NCBI RefSeq assembly: GCF_024169315.1
Contig: NZ_JALJWR010000001.1
Location: 2,687,501 to 2,751,500 of the forward strand
Source of the DNA: Pseudomonas migulae
Lineage (GTDB): Bacteria > Pseudomonadota > Gammaproteobacteria > Pseudomonadales > Pseudomonadaceae
Length of the DNA: 64,000 nt
Direction: 5' to 3'
Position numbers and translations under genes: made by a program. Positions 8,642-16,572 of the stretch are shown piece by piece (position 1 is the stretch's first letter; every line of letters begins with the position of its first letter). Below the pieces are notes generated by a model that did no database searches, was not told where the DNA came from, and saw only the letters and a list, made by a program, of their open reading frames with translations.

Positions 8642-11164
8642 TTAACCCGCCGTCCCGGTTCTGAATGTCGCATCCGCGAGGCTGTCCGGCGTGCAGCGCA
8701 AATCGCCGATCATCAACACATTGTTTTCTGTTTTCCCAAGGCTCGGGTCCAGGCGGAACTGGCACAGCAACTGGTTGCCGTGGCGCACTTCCAGGGTCGG
8801 TGAGCCCGCGTTCATTTCCATGGAGAAAAACCCGTCCACTTCACTCACGCCACGACTGGCGTGGTTGATGATGTGGTGGCCCTTGAGCGGGTTGCCCTGA
8901 GGGTCGATCAAGCGACCGAGTACGGTGAGGGTTTTCATCACGCGGACCTGGCGATACTCCACGCCGCCCTTGTTCAGGTGATAGCTCGAACGTGCGGGCT
9001 GAATGGTTGCGGCGGGCACGTGAACGCCCTCGAAATCGAAGCTCACCGAACTGCTTTTGTAGGCAGTGATCGGCACGAAATTACGCCCCGGCCGCAGCAC
9101 CGCACTGCCGCCACTGAGGTCGTCGGCACGCAGGGCGATGCCCTCGATATCGGATTCGACGTCGATGATCATGCCGGCGCCATTGCGGTGGTACTGGCTG
9201 GTCATGACCATTTTTTGTCCACCAACGGCCACGGTGCTGTCCAGGTTCAGGCCACCGGTGAGGTCGTTGTTGTAAGACGAGCGCTGAATGAAACCGTCGC
9301 CGTTGACCACGTCCGAAGACATCGTCGCCATTGCGCTCAAACCGAGGCCGTAGGTATCGGTGATGGCCGTCGCCGAAACGCTCTGCAGCAGGTGATCCTG
9401 CAAGTCCTTGCGATAGGTGACCGAGGCATTGTTGTCCCGACCGCCATCGCGGTCGGTGCGCGTTCCGATACTGCCGGAGATCTGCTCACCCGGCCCGCCC
9501 AAGGCCAGGGTAAGGCTCAAGTCGACACCACGATTTCTATCGTCACCCGAACTGAAACTGCCCGGCCGATCGAACAGTGATAACCGCCAGTTGGCATCGC
9601 TGCCGAACAGGCGCGTGCGCTGGGTCCAGCCGAGGTCCACGCCGGTGCCTTCGGTGTTGCCTTCACTGTGGGAGACCCGGGCGTTGAGCGAATTTTTACT
9701 GTCGAGCCGATGATTCACCGACAGCGACGAGTTGCTGGTCTGGCCGACAAACACGTTGCGCTGCCGCACCCGCGTACCATCGGGCAAGGTGTCGTAGAGT
9801 CGAGTGGTGTCGAGCCAGCTGCGGTTGTGGCTGGCGACGATGCTGCCGCTGCCATAGGACCAGAGCCCCTGCACATCGAGGCCGGTGCCGTAGTCTTCGG
9901 TCTGGTACACGTTGGCAAAGAGATTGGCATTGTTGGCGATCGCCCAATCGACCGACGTGCCGTATTGCAACGTGTCGCGCACCTGTCGCCCGCTCAGCCC
10001 CAGGATCACCCGCGGGTGCAGCAGAAAGTTGAAGGCCGCGCCGGCGGTCATGTCGCCATCGTCCTGCTCGTCCCAGTTACTGAGCACTTTGGACTCACGG
10101 CCGGCAAACAGGTTGTAGCGCCAGCGCTCGTCGTGATTGCGCCAATTGTTGGGTTTGTAGATCAGCTCCTGGGTACTGGAGGTGATCTGGCCGTCCTCGA
10201 TCAGGCGCACTTCCACTTCATAAATGCCGCCCGGTAGCGGTCGGGTATCGAGGGTCTGCAATCCGGCCGGTACGGCTTGCGTGTTGATCAACAAGCCGTC
10301 GCGGTAGATTTCCACCGAGCCCTGGCGATTGGCGGTGACGTAGACCGGATAGACCGCCGGTTTCGGGTTGTTGATCGCCAGGCTGTCGGAGCTGCCATAC
10401 ATGACGCCCACCGCCGTGTCGGGGCTGGCGCCAAAGGTACGCGGTTGTCGGGTCAGCCCTTCGGATGAAGGCGTGAAAAGGCCCAGGCGCAGGAAGTTGC
10501 CCTCCAGTTCGCGCTGGGTAAAAAGCTCATTGACCGAGTGATAGAGCTGATTATCAACGCCACCCAGTCGAGACAACTGAACGTTCACCGCTTGAGTCCA
10601 GTTGCCCAGGCTGCTGCTGGCCTCAAGACCATAGCGTCCACCCAGATCCTGGTTCTGGCCACCGTTGAGGTTCAGTTGATTGCGCACGATCAACCCGGTA
10701 CTGCCGCCTTCGGGGAGTGCGTAGTAACGCTGCGCCTGGCCGTCACGCTCAGCGTTTTCGGTCAGGATCGAAACCAGCGAGTTTTCCAGGCTGTAGTGCA
10801 CGGCCAGGAGTTGTTCCGGGCACCTGGCCTGACAACCGCCCAGCGCTACGCCTTGCTTCAGATAGCTCGACCAGGTGTCGCGCTCACTGGCCTTGATGGC
10901 GCTGTCGCTGACATCAGTGAAGTCAACGAGGGTGATGCGATCGTCGCGGGTTAACACCACCATCGCCTCACCGAGTAACTGTTGATCAAGTTCCACACGA
11001 ACGGCCAGCGGCACATCAAAGAAGTGCTCTTCAAACTCACTTGGCAAGCCCTTGGCCTGCGCCAGCAAACTTCGAGGTGTCTGGCCGTTATTCATGGGCG
11101 CAGCCAGGGCGTTTGCACAAAAACATAGGGCAAGCGCCGTCGCGATGGGCGTCATCGGGAACAT
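8642..11164 (-). CDS. Alpha-fimbrial outer-membrane usher (CfaC/CblC-like)
   Basis: 840-aa outer-membrane usher with signal peptide MFPMTPIATALALCFCANALA. It shows typical alpha-usher features: an N-terminal periplasmic domain, a long barrel region rich in alternating aromatic and polar residues (about 180-680), LPGGIYEVEVRLIEDG in the plug region, and a C-terminal domain with GRLIDPQGNPLKGHHI. It would receive chaperone-subunit complexes and export the fibre. It is the second gene of the operon, 110 bases after the first pilin, with a hairpin in the gap. Confidence 0.9.
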   Translation of the reverse strand: MFPMTPIATALALCFCANALAAPMNNGQTPRSLLAQAKGLPSEFEEHFFDVPLAVRVELDQQLLGEAMVVLTRDDRITLVDFTDVSDSAIKASERDTWSSYLKQGVALGGCQARCPEQLLAVHYSLENSLVSILTENAERDGQAQRYYALPEGGSTGLIVRNQLNLNGGQNQDLGGRYGLEASSSLGNWTQAVNVQLSRLGGVDNQLYHSVNELFTQRELEGNFLRLGLFTPSSEGLTRQPRTFGASPDTAVGVMYGSSDSLAINNPKPAVYPVYVTANRQGSVEIYRDGLLINTQAVPAGLQTLDTRPLPGGIYEVEVRLIEDGQITSSTQELIYKPNNWRNHDERWRYNLFAGRESKVLSNWDEQDDGDMTAGAAFNFLLHPRVILGLSGRQVRDTLQYGTSVDWAIANNANLFANVYQTEDYGTGLDVQGLWSYGSGSIVASHNRSWLDTTRLYDTLPDGTRVRQRNVFVGQTSNSSLSVNHRLDSKNSLNARVSHSEGNTEGTGVDLGWTQRTRLFGSDANWRLSLFDRPGSFSSGDDRNRGVDLSLTLALGGPGEQISGSIGTRTDRDGGRDNNASVTYRKDLQDHLLQSVSATAITDTYGLGLSAMATMSSDVVNGDGFIQRSSYNNDLTGGLNLDSTVAVGGQKMVMTSQYHRNGAGMIIDVESDIEGIALRADDLSGGSAVLRPGRNFVPITAYKSSSVSFDFEGVHVPAATIQPARSSYHLNKGGVEYRQVRVMKTLTVLGRLIDPQGNPLKGHHIINHASRGVSEVDGFFSMEMNAGSPTLEVRHGNQLLCQFRLDPSLGKTENNVLMIGDLRCTPDSLADATFRTGTAG

Positions 11165-11200
11165 GAACGGAATACTCTGAAGATAAATGCATTGAAACCC

Positions 11201-11229
11201 GATCGACGGACAGAAGTTACCCGTCGACC
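11201..11229 (-). other. Hairpin between first pilin and usher genes
   Basis: Near-perfect 9-bp inverted repeat (GGTCGACGG pairing with CCGTCGATC on the minus strand, one G-T position) in the only large gap inside the operon. Partial termination or RNA processing at this point is a common way for fimbrial operons to make far more pilin than usher. No T run follows. Confidence 0.45.
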
Positions 11230-11274
11230 GGTATTTGTTATCAAATAAGGACGATGCCCTGGTTAATAACCGTA

Positions 11275-11772
11275 TTACTGGCTGATGCGAGGAATGGCGT
11301 CGAAGACCACCACTGGATTGGCGGTGTACAGGCCGACTTGAGCAGCACCCGGCTTGGCCGCAGCAATACGCAACTCCGCACGCATCCCGCCATTGGACTC
11401 GGTGTCACCCACCACTTCCTGAGAAGCGCCGGTCAGTGTTACGCCGTTGAAGGTGTAGGTCAGTGGGATGTTTTGCGCCGGATTGCCATTGAACAACGCT
11501 TGCGGGCCGCCTTCGACGTAAGCACCTACCGCGCCGTTGGTGTGCTGGACGTCGAACATGCCGGCCACTTCGGTCAAGGTACCGCTGCCCAGCACATACT
11601 GCATTTTTTCGTCTTTACCAAAATCCTTGTCCACTGGCTGGGCATGGAACACCTTGCTCGGAATATCGGCGGTGATATTGATCGAGGTGCGCGCTTCTTC
11701 CGCGGCGAACGCCAACGAAGTGCTCAGTGCCAGGAAGGTCATCGGGATGGCGATTGCAAACTTCTTGAACAT
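11275..11772 (-). CDS. CS1-type major fimbrial subunit (pilin)
   Basis: First gene of the minus-strand fimbrial operon, 165 aa with signal peptide MFKKFAIAIPMTFLALSTSLAFA. The mature part (EEARTSINITADIPSKVFHAQPVDKDF) has the expected alpha-pilin N terminus: a polar donor strand followed by the IPSKVFHAQP-like segment. First position and separation from the usher by a hairpin fit the abundant shaft pilin. CS1, CFA/I and cable-pilus operons put major pilin, usher, chaperone and tip adhesin together; here pilin is first and the chaperone comes fourth. Confidence 0.85.
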   Translation of the reverse strand: MFKKFAIAIPMTFLALSTSLAFAAEEARTSINITADIPSKVFHAQPVDKDFGKDEKMQYVLGSGTLTEVAGMFDVQHTNGAVGAYVEGGPQALFNGNPAQNIPLTYTFNGVTLTGASQEVVGDTESNGGMRAELRIAAAKPGAAQVGLYTANPVVVFDAIPRISQ

Positions 11773-12260
11773 TATCTAGTACCTGTAGTTTTCCAAAGAT
11801 TGGTCGGCAGAAAGTTATTAACCAGCCTTGCCAATACCGAAGTAGTGGCGTTTTGATCTAACTTTCAACGCCGAGAGATGATCGGTCAATTCATTGAAAA
11901 AGTAAGTACGAGAGTTCCGAAGCACGTGTAGTTAAAACGGCCCGCAACCATGGCGAAAAATTCGTTAATAACAGCATTTCAACTGTTCATCCTTCGGATT
12001 GATACTACAGACAGTATTCTCCAGAAAAACACACAGATAGAACACTGATAGATGCTGTAAGACCAATACTACATATATCTAATAATGATTATCGATGTAC
12101 ATCAAAACAACATAACTTAGTTCAATTACTCTAATTTCGCAGTCTTTTCTCTGGCCCATCAGATCGACTGATGCCGGGAGCGACCATTCATCCAGCGAGC
12201 TTGCATTCACCATAAGATATATCTTAAGTTGTATCTAAACACGACAGAGAGAAGGAAAAA
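11773..12260. promoter_or_regulatory. AT-rich divergent control region between fimbrial operon and PadR regulator
   Basis: 488-bp gap, markedly more AT-rich than its flanks, between two divergent operons, so it must hold the promoters for both. Visible elements are an ATAAT-G-ATTAT inverted repeat at 12082-12092, which resembles part of a Fur box, and a perfect palindrome at 12213-12226. I cannot assign a -35/-10 pair with confidence. No open reading frame of note lies here. Confidence 0.5.
12213..12226. promoter_or_regulatory. Perfect 14-bp palindrome, likely PadR/YqjI-type operator
   Basis: TAAGATATATCTTA is fully self-complementary and lies 35 bases before the start codon of the PadR-family gene. 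A related half site (GTATCTAA) follows at 12231-12238 and another (TATATCTAAT) lies at 12074-12083. Placement fits autoregulation of the regulator-reductase operon; the assignment to this regulator is inference. Confidence 0.55.
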
Positions 12261-12836
12261 ATGAGAGACCATCATTCCCCCCACCGCGAACACGGTGACG
12301 GCCGCGACGGCTTCGAGAAACGCCCCGGTCGCGAACGCGGCGGTCGCGGCCCCCGGGTGTTCGCCCCCGGCGATCTGAAATTACTGCTGCTGGCGCTCAT
12401 CGCCGAACAGCCCTGCCATGGCTACGACTTGATCCGCCAGATCGAAGGCATGTTCGACGGGGCGTACAGCCCGAGCCCCGGCGTGATTTACCCGACCCTG
12501 ACCTTTCTGGAAGAAAGCGAAATGATTCAGGGTGACGCCGAAGGTGGGAAAAAGCGCTATAGCGTTACGGACACCGGGCGCCTGTCATTGAGCGATCAAG
12601 CGATTGCCCTGGACGGCGTGCGGATGCGCATCGATGTCAGCAAACGCTCCTTGCGCGGCCATGATCGTCCGGCCGAGATCCACGAAGCGGTGCACAACTT
12701 GCGTCATGCGCTGCAGCTGCACCATGGCCGCTGGAGCGCGGAAGAAATCATCCGGGTCGCCGCGCTGCTCAACGACACCGCCAAGGCCATCGTCGATGGC
12801 CCGCTCGCACAACCCGTTCAGGAGAAAGCCGAATGA
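12261..12836 (+). CDS. PadR-family transcriptional regulator, YqjI/NfeR-like
   Basis: 191-aa regulator. The first ~33 residues are charged and rich in His, Arg and Gly (MRDHHSPHREHGDG...), as in Escherichia coli YqjI, whose N-terminal extension takes part in nickel sensing. It is followed by a PadR winged-helix domain (LKLLLLALIAEQPCHGYDLI, PSPGVIYPTLTFLEE, KKRYSVTDTGR) and a helical C terminus. The start is supported by an AAGGA just upstream. Its end overlaps the next gene by four bases (ATGA), so the two are co-translated. It probably represses its own operon when metal is limiting or in excess; which metal is not readable from sequence. Confidence 0.85.
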   Translation: MRDHHSPHREHGDGRDGFEKRPGRERGGRGPRVFAPGDLKLLLLALIAEQPCHGYDLIRQIEGMFDGAYSPSPGVIYPTLTFLEESEMIQGDAEGGKKRYSVTDTGRLSLSDQAIALDGVRMRIDVSKRSLRGHDRPAEIHEAVHNLRHALQLHHGRWSAEEIIRVAALLNDTAKAIVDGPLAQPVQEKAE

Positions 12837-13618
12837 CTGAAGTGATTGCGCAATCCATTCACCGCGTCATGCATGAAATCAAACGTCGTCGCCTGGAAGT
12901 CTTGCGCGTGGTCGACCTGACCCCGCGTATGCGCCGGATCACGCTGGGCGGCCCTGAACTGAAAGGCTTTATCAGCCTCGGCAGCGACGACCACGTCAAA
13001 CTGCTGTTTCCGCAAAACGCAGCAGAACAGGCAGCGCTGGAAACCCTGGTGCTCGGCGCCGGCAAAGACAGCGGCCCGATGCCGGCGATGCGTGACTACA
13101 CGCCGCGTCGCTACGACCTTGATGCGCTGGAGCTGGACATCGACTTCGTGTTGCACGGCGATGGCCCTGCCTCGACCTGGGCCGAGCAGGCCAGGCCGGG
13201 ACAGTTCCTGCACATCGGCGGGCCACGGGGTTCGATGATCGTGCCGGACATGTTCGACAGCTATCTGTTGATCGGCGACGAGACGGCGATCCCCGCCATC
13301 GCTCGACGCCTGGAAGGTCTGGCAGCCAATCGCCGGGCGCTGGTGATCATCGAAGTGGAAAACGGCGCGGAGCAACAGCGACTGGAAAGCCCGGCGCAGG
13401 TCGATGTGATTTGGGTTTTGCGCGAGGGTGGCCGTAACAACCTGCTGACCACGGTGAAGCAGTTGCAGATGCCCGGCGGCAATTTGTACGCCTGGGTGGC
13501 GACCGAGACCAAGGTGTCGCGGCAGATTCGCCGGGTGCTGCTGGATGAGCATGGGCTGAACGATCAGTTCGTCAAAGCCGTGGGTTATTGGCGGCTGGAT
13601 GACAGCGACGAGGAATAA
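12833..13618 (+). CDS. Siderophore-interacting FAD-binding reductase (YqjH/ViuB family)
   Basis: 261-aa cytoplasmic flavoprotein predicted to reduce ferric siderophores and release iron. Seen in sequence: RMRRITLGGPELKGF at the start of the FAD-binding domain, the flavin motif RDYTPRRYD at about 84-92, GPASTWAEQARPGQFLHIGGPRGS, and a C-terminal domain ending in VKAVGYWRLDD as in SIP proteins. It overlaps the PadR-like regulator by four bases; in E. coli the homologous pair is divergent, here it is a single operon. No siderophore receptor or biosynthesis genes are nearby. Confidence 0.88.
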   Translation: MTEVIAQSIHRVMHEIKRRRLEVLRVVDLTPRMRRITLGGPELKGFISLGSDDHVKLLFPQNAAEQAALETLVLGAGKDSGPMPAMRDYTPRRYDLDALELDIDFVLHGDGPASTWAEQARPGQFLHIGGPRGSMIVPDMFDSYLLIGDETAIPAIARRLEGLAANRRALVIIEVENGAEQQRLESPAQVDVIWVLREGGRNNLLTTVKQLQMPGGNLYAWVATETKVSRQIRRVLLDEHGLNDQFVKAVGYWRLDDSDEE

Positions 13619-13662
13619 CCGCACACGTGTGGCGGACTCATCTGTCTGTGAATAACGATTCT

Positions 13663-13796
13663 CTGTGGCGAGGGGATTTATCCCCGTTGCGTTGCGAAGC
13701 GACGCCAAAATCTCTGCAATCGGGTTTTGGCGGACGGATCTCGAATGAAGTTTTGGGGCTGCTTCGCAGCAACGGGGATAAATCCCCTCGCCACAG
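13663..13796. repeat. Inverted pair of REP-like repeats (CTGTGGCGAGGGG type)
   Basis: CTGTGGCGAGGGGATTTATC and its reverse complement flank a 70-80 base spacer; a second pair of the same type is at 44037-44131. It lies between the end of a plus-strand gene and the end of a minus-strand gene, where such repeats stabilise or end transcripts. Confidence 0.85.
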
Positions 13797-13803
13797 TGGA
13801 CAT

Positions 13804-14457
13804 TTACTTTCGGGAGAGTTTTTGATCCAGCCCGATCACCAACACTGAAATCACCAAAAACCCCATCAGCAACCCACCCGCATTGAGCAACACCTGTGGA
13901 TAACCCAGTTTGCCGACATCAATGAACGGATACGGATAAGTGGCCAGCAGATGCCCGCGCAACAGCGCATAAGCGAAGTATACGAGCGGGTAAGTCACCC
14001 AAAGCGCGATGTGCCACAGACGCAATGCACCCTTCGGCACACAGCAAAACCACCAGGCCAGAAACAGCAGCGGCATGACGTCATGCATCAGCTCGTCGGC
14101 CAGCCATTGCCAGCCTTCGGGGTGCCATAAGTGGCGCAGCAACACGCTGTATACCAAACCGACTACGGCGATGCTCACTGCAATGCCACCACTTACCCAC
14201 GGTTGCAAAAACCAGCGCCGTGCCGCCGATTCGCGGGACGTCAGTTCACACGTCAGCACGGTGGCCACCAGCGTATTGGTGAGCACGGTGAAGTAGCTGA
14301 AAAAGCTCACCAGCCCGCCCAGCAGACTGGCCTCAAGCGTCCAGCGCGAGTAGAGGATCAGGTACAGCTGAATGGCAAGCCCCGCCCACCCCAGCACCGC
14401 CGCCAGCGCAACAAAACGACGCCTCGCGGCAGAACCTGGCGCCGACAGGTTGACCAT
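13804..14457 (-). CDS. Pr6Pr-type integral membrane protein of unknown function
   Basis: 217 aa from the ATG at 14457, two bases after the stop of the VF530 gene; a longer frame reaches 14523 but would overlap that gene. About six hydrophobic segments are visible (for example LAAVLGWAGLAIQLYLILY, FSYFTVLTNTLVATVLTC, GGIAVSIAVVGLVYSVLL, LLFLAWWFCCV). Conserved-looking residues sit in SYFTVLTN and TYPLVYFAYALLRG...YPYPFIDV, which I associate with the bacterial Pr6Pr/FAR-17a-AIG1-like membrane family. Function is not known. It probably forms a two-gene operon with the VF530 gene. Confidence 0.7.
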   Translation of the reverse strand: MVNLSAPGSAARRRFVALAAVLGWAGLAIQLYLILYSRWTLEASLLGGLVSFFSYFTVLTNTLVATVLTCELTSRESAARRWFLQPWVSGGIAVSIAVVGLVYSVLLRHLWHPEGWQWLADELMHDVMPLLFLAWWFCCVPKGALRLWHIALWVTYPLVYFAYALLRGHLLATYPYPFIDVGKLGYPQVLLNAGGLLMGFLVISVLVIGLDQKLSRK

Positions 14458-14459
14458 GT

Positions 14460-14690
14460 TCAGAGCGGTCGCTTGGTGCGCATCAACTTCACGTACAAGC
14501 GTTCGACCTTCTCCCGTGCCCACGGGGTTTTGCGCAGGAACGTCAGGCTCGACTTGATGCTCGGGTCACTCTTGAAGCAGCGAATGTCGATGCGCTCGGC
14601 CAGCCCCGACCATTCGTAATGTTCCACCAGAGCGTTAAGGATCTGCTCCAGCGTCACGCCGTGCAGCGGGTTGTTGTTCTGTTCGGTCAT
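14460..14690 (-). CDS. VF530-family small DNA-binding protein
   Basis: 76-aa protein starting [18 protein letters not shown], with the DUF2132/VF530 signature ([45 protein letters not shown]). Family members are small helical proteins described as double-strand DNA binding. The start is placed at the ATG at 14690; longer in-frame sequence upstream shows no family similarity. The stop is two bases before the start of the downstream membrane protein gene. Confidence 0.85.
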   Translation of the reverse strand: MTEQNNNPLHGVTLEQILNALVEHYEWSGLAERIDIRCFKSDPSIKSSLTFLRKTPWAREKVERLYVKLMRTKRPL

Positions 14691-14814
14691 GCCGGGCCTT
14701 CGAGCGATGAATGAAATGGAAGGCGCGCACCTTAGCCGAGGGGGTGGTCCGGTGGAAGGGCTGTGCACGCTATCTGTTAAATGTAGGTGAACCGCGACAG
14801 ATCGCCCTGCGACA

Positions 14815-14872
14815 CTGTTACCAAATCCGAAAGAATTCATGTCGGTAAAAGCGCTTTCTCTATTTGTAACAG
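14815..14872. promoter_or_regulatory. Spaced inverted repeat upstream of oprB
   Basis: CTGTTACCAAAT (14815-14826) and ATTTGTAACAG (14862-14872) are inverted copies differing by one inserted base, separated by 35 bases, about 100 bases before oprB. They could be a looped operator for glucose-responsive control or simply chance; the cognate protein is unknown. Confidence 0.35.
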
Positions 14873-14974
14873 AACATTATCCTTGCGCCCGACAAGCTGA
14901 AACGCTTCCGCCAATGGCTTCATTCCTGCTGCATTCAGTTCATTCCCCAGAAAAAGACCAAGAATTTCTTCTCT

Positions 14975-16357
14975 ATGCCTTATTTTCAATCTTCGCGAGA
15001 CAGCGCTGTCTGCCCTTCTTTTGCCAGCCGAAAAGCCCTGAAGCTGTGCAGCGGATTCACCGTTTTGAGTCTTGCCACCTGCGTCCACGCCGCACCGGCC
15101 TTCGATAGCGAATCGCCGTGGATGCTCGGCGACTGGAACGGCACGCGTACCGAACTTTCGGAAAAAGGCTACGACTTCAAAGTCGATTACACCGGTGAAA
15201 TGGGCAGCAATCTGCACGGCGGCTACGACCACGACCGCACCGCGCGCTACAGCGACCAGTTCGGCCTCGGCTCGCACCTCGACTTGCAGAAGATCCTCGG
15301 TTGGGACGACGCTGAATTTCAGCTGACCATCACCGAGCGCAACGGCAACAACATCAGCAACGACCGCATCAACGACCCGCGCGTGGGCGGGTTCACCTCC
15401 GCGCAGGAAGTCTGGGGTCGCGGGCAAACCTGGCGCCTGACGCAGATGTGGTATCAGCAGAAATTCTTCGATCAGAAGCTTGATATCAAGGTCGGCCGCT
15501 TCGGCGAAGGCGAGGACTTCAACAGTTTCCCCTGCGACTTCCAGAACCTGGCGTTCTGCGGCTCGCAGGTCGGCAACTGGGTCGGCGGCATCTGGTACAA
15601 CTGGCCGGTCAGCCAGTGGGCGATGCGGGTCAAATATCACCTGACACCGCAGCTGTACGCGCAAGTCGGCGTGTATGAACAGAACCCATCGAACCTCGAT
15701 CGCGACAACGGTTTCAAGCTCAGCGGCAGCGGCACCCAGGGCGCGATCCTGCCGGTGGAACTGGTCTGGACACCAAAGCTCAATGGCCTGCCGGGTGAAT
15801 ACCGCGCCGGGTATTACTACAGCAACGCCAATGCCACGGATGCCTACAAGGACAGCAATGGCCAACCCGCCGCCCTGAGCGGCGAGGCTTACCGCAGCGC
15901 GTCGAGCAAGCACGGCGTGTGGTTGGGCGTACAGCAGCAACTCACCAGCCGCGCCAGCGATCACTCTCGCGGCCTGAGCGTGTTCGCCAACGGCACGATG
16001 CACGACAAGAAAACCAACGCCATCGACAACTATGTCCAGGCCGGCGTCGTCTACAAAGGCCTGTTCGATGCCCGCGCCAGGGACGACATCGGCTTCGCCA
16101 TGGCCAGGGTTCACGTCAACCCGGCCTGGCGCAAGAATGCCGAAGCGACCAATCAGGCCCGCGCCGTCTACAACTATGACGACCCGTCCTTCCTGCCGCC
16201 GCAGGACACCGAATACAGCGCCGAACTCTATTACGGCGTGCACGTCACGAACTGGCTGACCGTGCGCCCGAACCTGCAATACATCCGCCACCCCGGTGGC
16301 GTGGACAAGGTCGATGACGCGCTGATTGGCGGGATCAAGATCCAGTCGTCGTTCTAA
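14975..16357 (+). CDS. oprB: Carbohydrate-selective porin OprB
   Basis: 460-aa outer-membrane porin for glucose and related sugars. Signal peptide with a long n-region (...LKLCSGFTVLSLATCVHA, cleaved before APAFDSESPW). Mature start SPWMLGDWNGTRTELSEKGYDFKVDYTGEMGSN is the OprB N-terminal signature; repeated amphipathic strands follow, and the protein ends in an aromatic residue (IKIQSSF), as porins do. The ATG at 14975 is the only in-frame ATG before the signal peptide; the ribosome site is weak. It precedes gcd, so sugar entry is followed by periplasmic oxidation. Confidence 0.93.
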   Translation: MPYFQSSRDSAVCPSFASRKALKLCSGFTVLSLATCVHAAPAFDSESPWMLGDWNGTRTELSEKGYDFKVDYTGEMGSNLHGGYDHDRTARYSDQFGLGSHLDLQKILGWDDAEFQLTITERNGNNISNDRINDPRVGGFTSAQEVWGRGQTWRLTQMWYQQKFFDQKLDIKVGRFGEGEDFNSFPCDFQNLAFCGSQVGNWVGGIWYNWPVSQWAMRVKYHLTPQLYAQVGVYEQNPSNLDRDNGFKLSGSGTQGAILPVELVWTPKLNGLPGEYRAGYYYSNANATDAYKDSNGQPAALSGEAYRSASSKHGVWLGVQQQLTSRASDHSRGLSVFANGTMHDKKTNAIDNYVQAGVVYKGLFDARARDDIGFAMARVHVNPAWRKNAEATNQARAVYNYDDPSFLPPQDTEYSAELYYGVHVTNWLTVRPNLQYIRHPGGVDKVDDALIGGIKIQSSF

Positions 16358-16373
16358 CCGACACCGCAAAACC

Positions 16374-16467
16374 CTGTAGGAGCGAGGCTTGCCCGCGAAG
16401 AGGCCGTCACCTCCAACATTGATGTTGGCTGACACGCCGCCTTCGCAGGCAAGCCTCACTCCTACAG
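16374..16467. repeat. Inverted pair of REP repeats (CTGTAGGAGCGAGGCTTGCC type)
   Basis: CTGTAGGAGCGAGGCTTGCC and a slightly diverged inverted copy (one arm reads GCAGGCAAGCCTCACTCC) around a 40-base spacer, between oprB and gcd. Confidence 0.85.
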
Positions 16468-16572
16468 GGATCGCATCAACCGAACCATTTTTATCTGAAC
16501 CATGCCCGCGCCGGATCGTCATCTACAGTGAACTTGCGCGGGACTACTTGAAACGTCACGGAGAACCACACT

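Noticed and set aside
14837-16522. 561-codon frame antisense to oprB
   Set aside because: Covers oprB and its promoter in antisense; no signal or domain.
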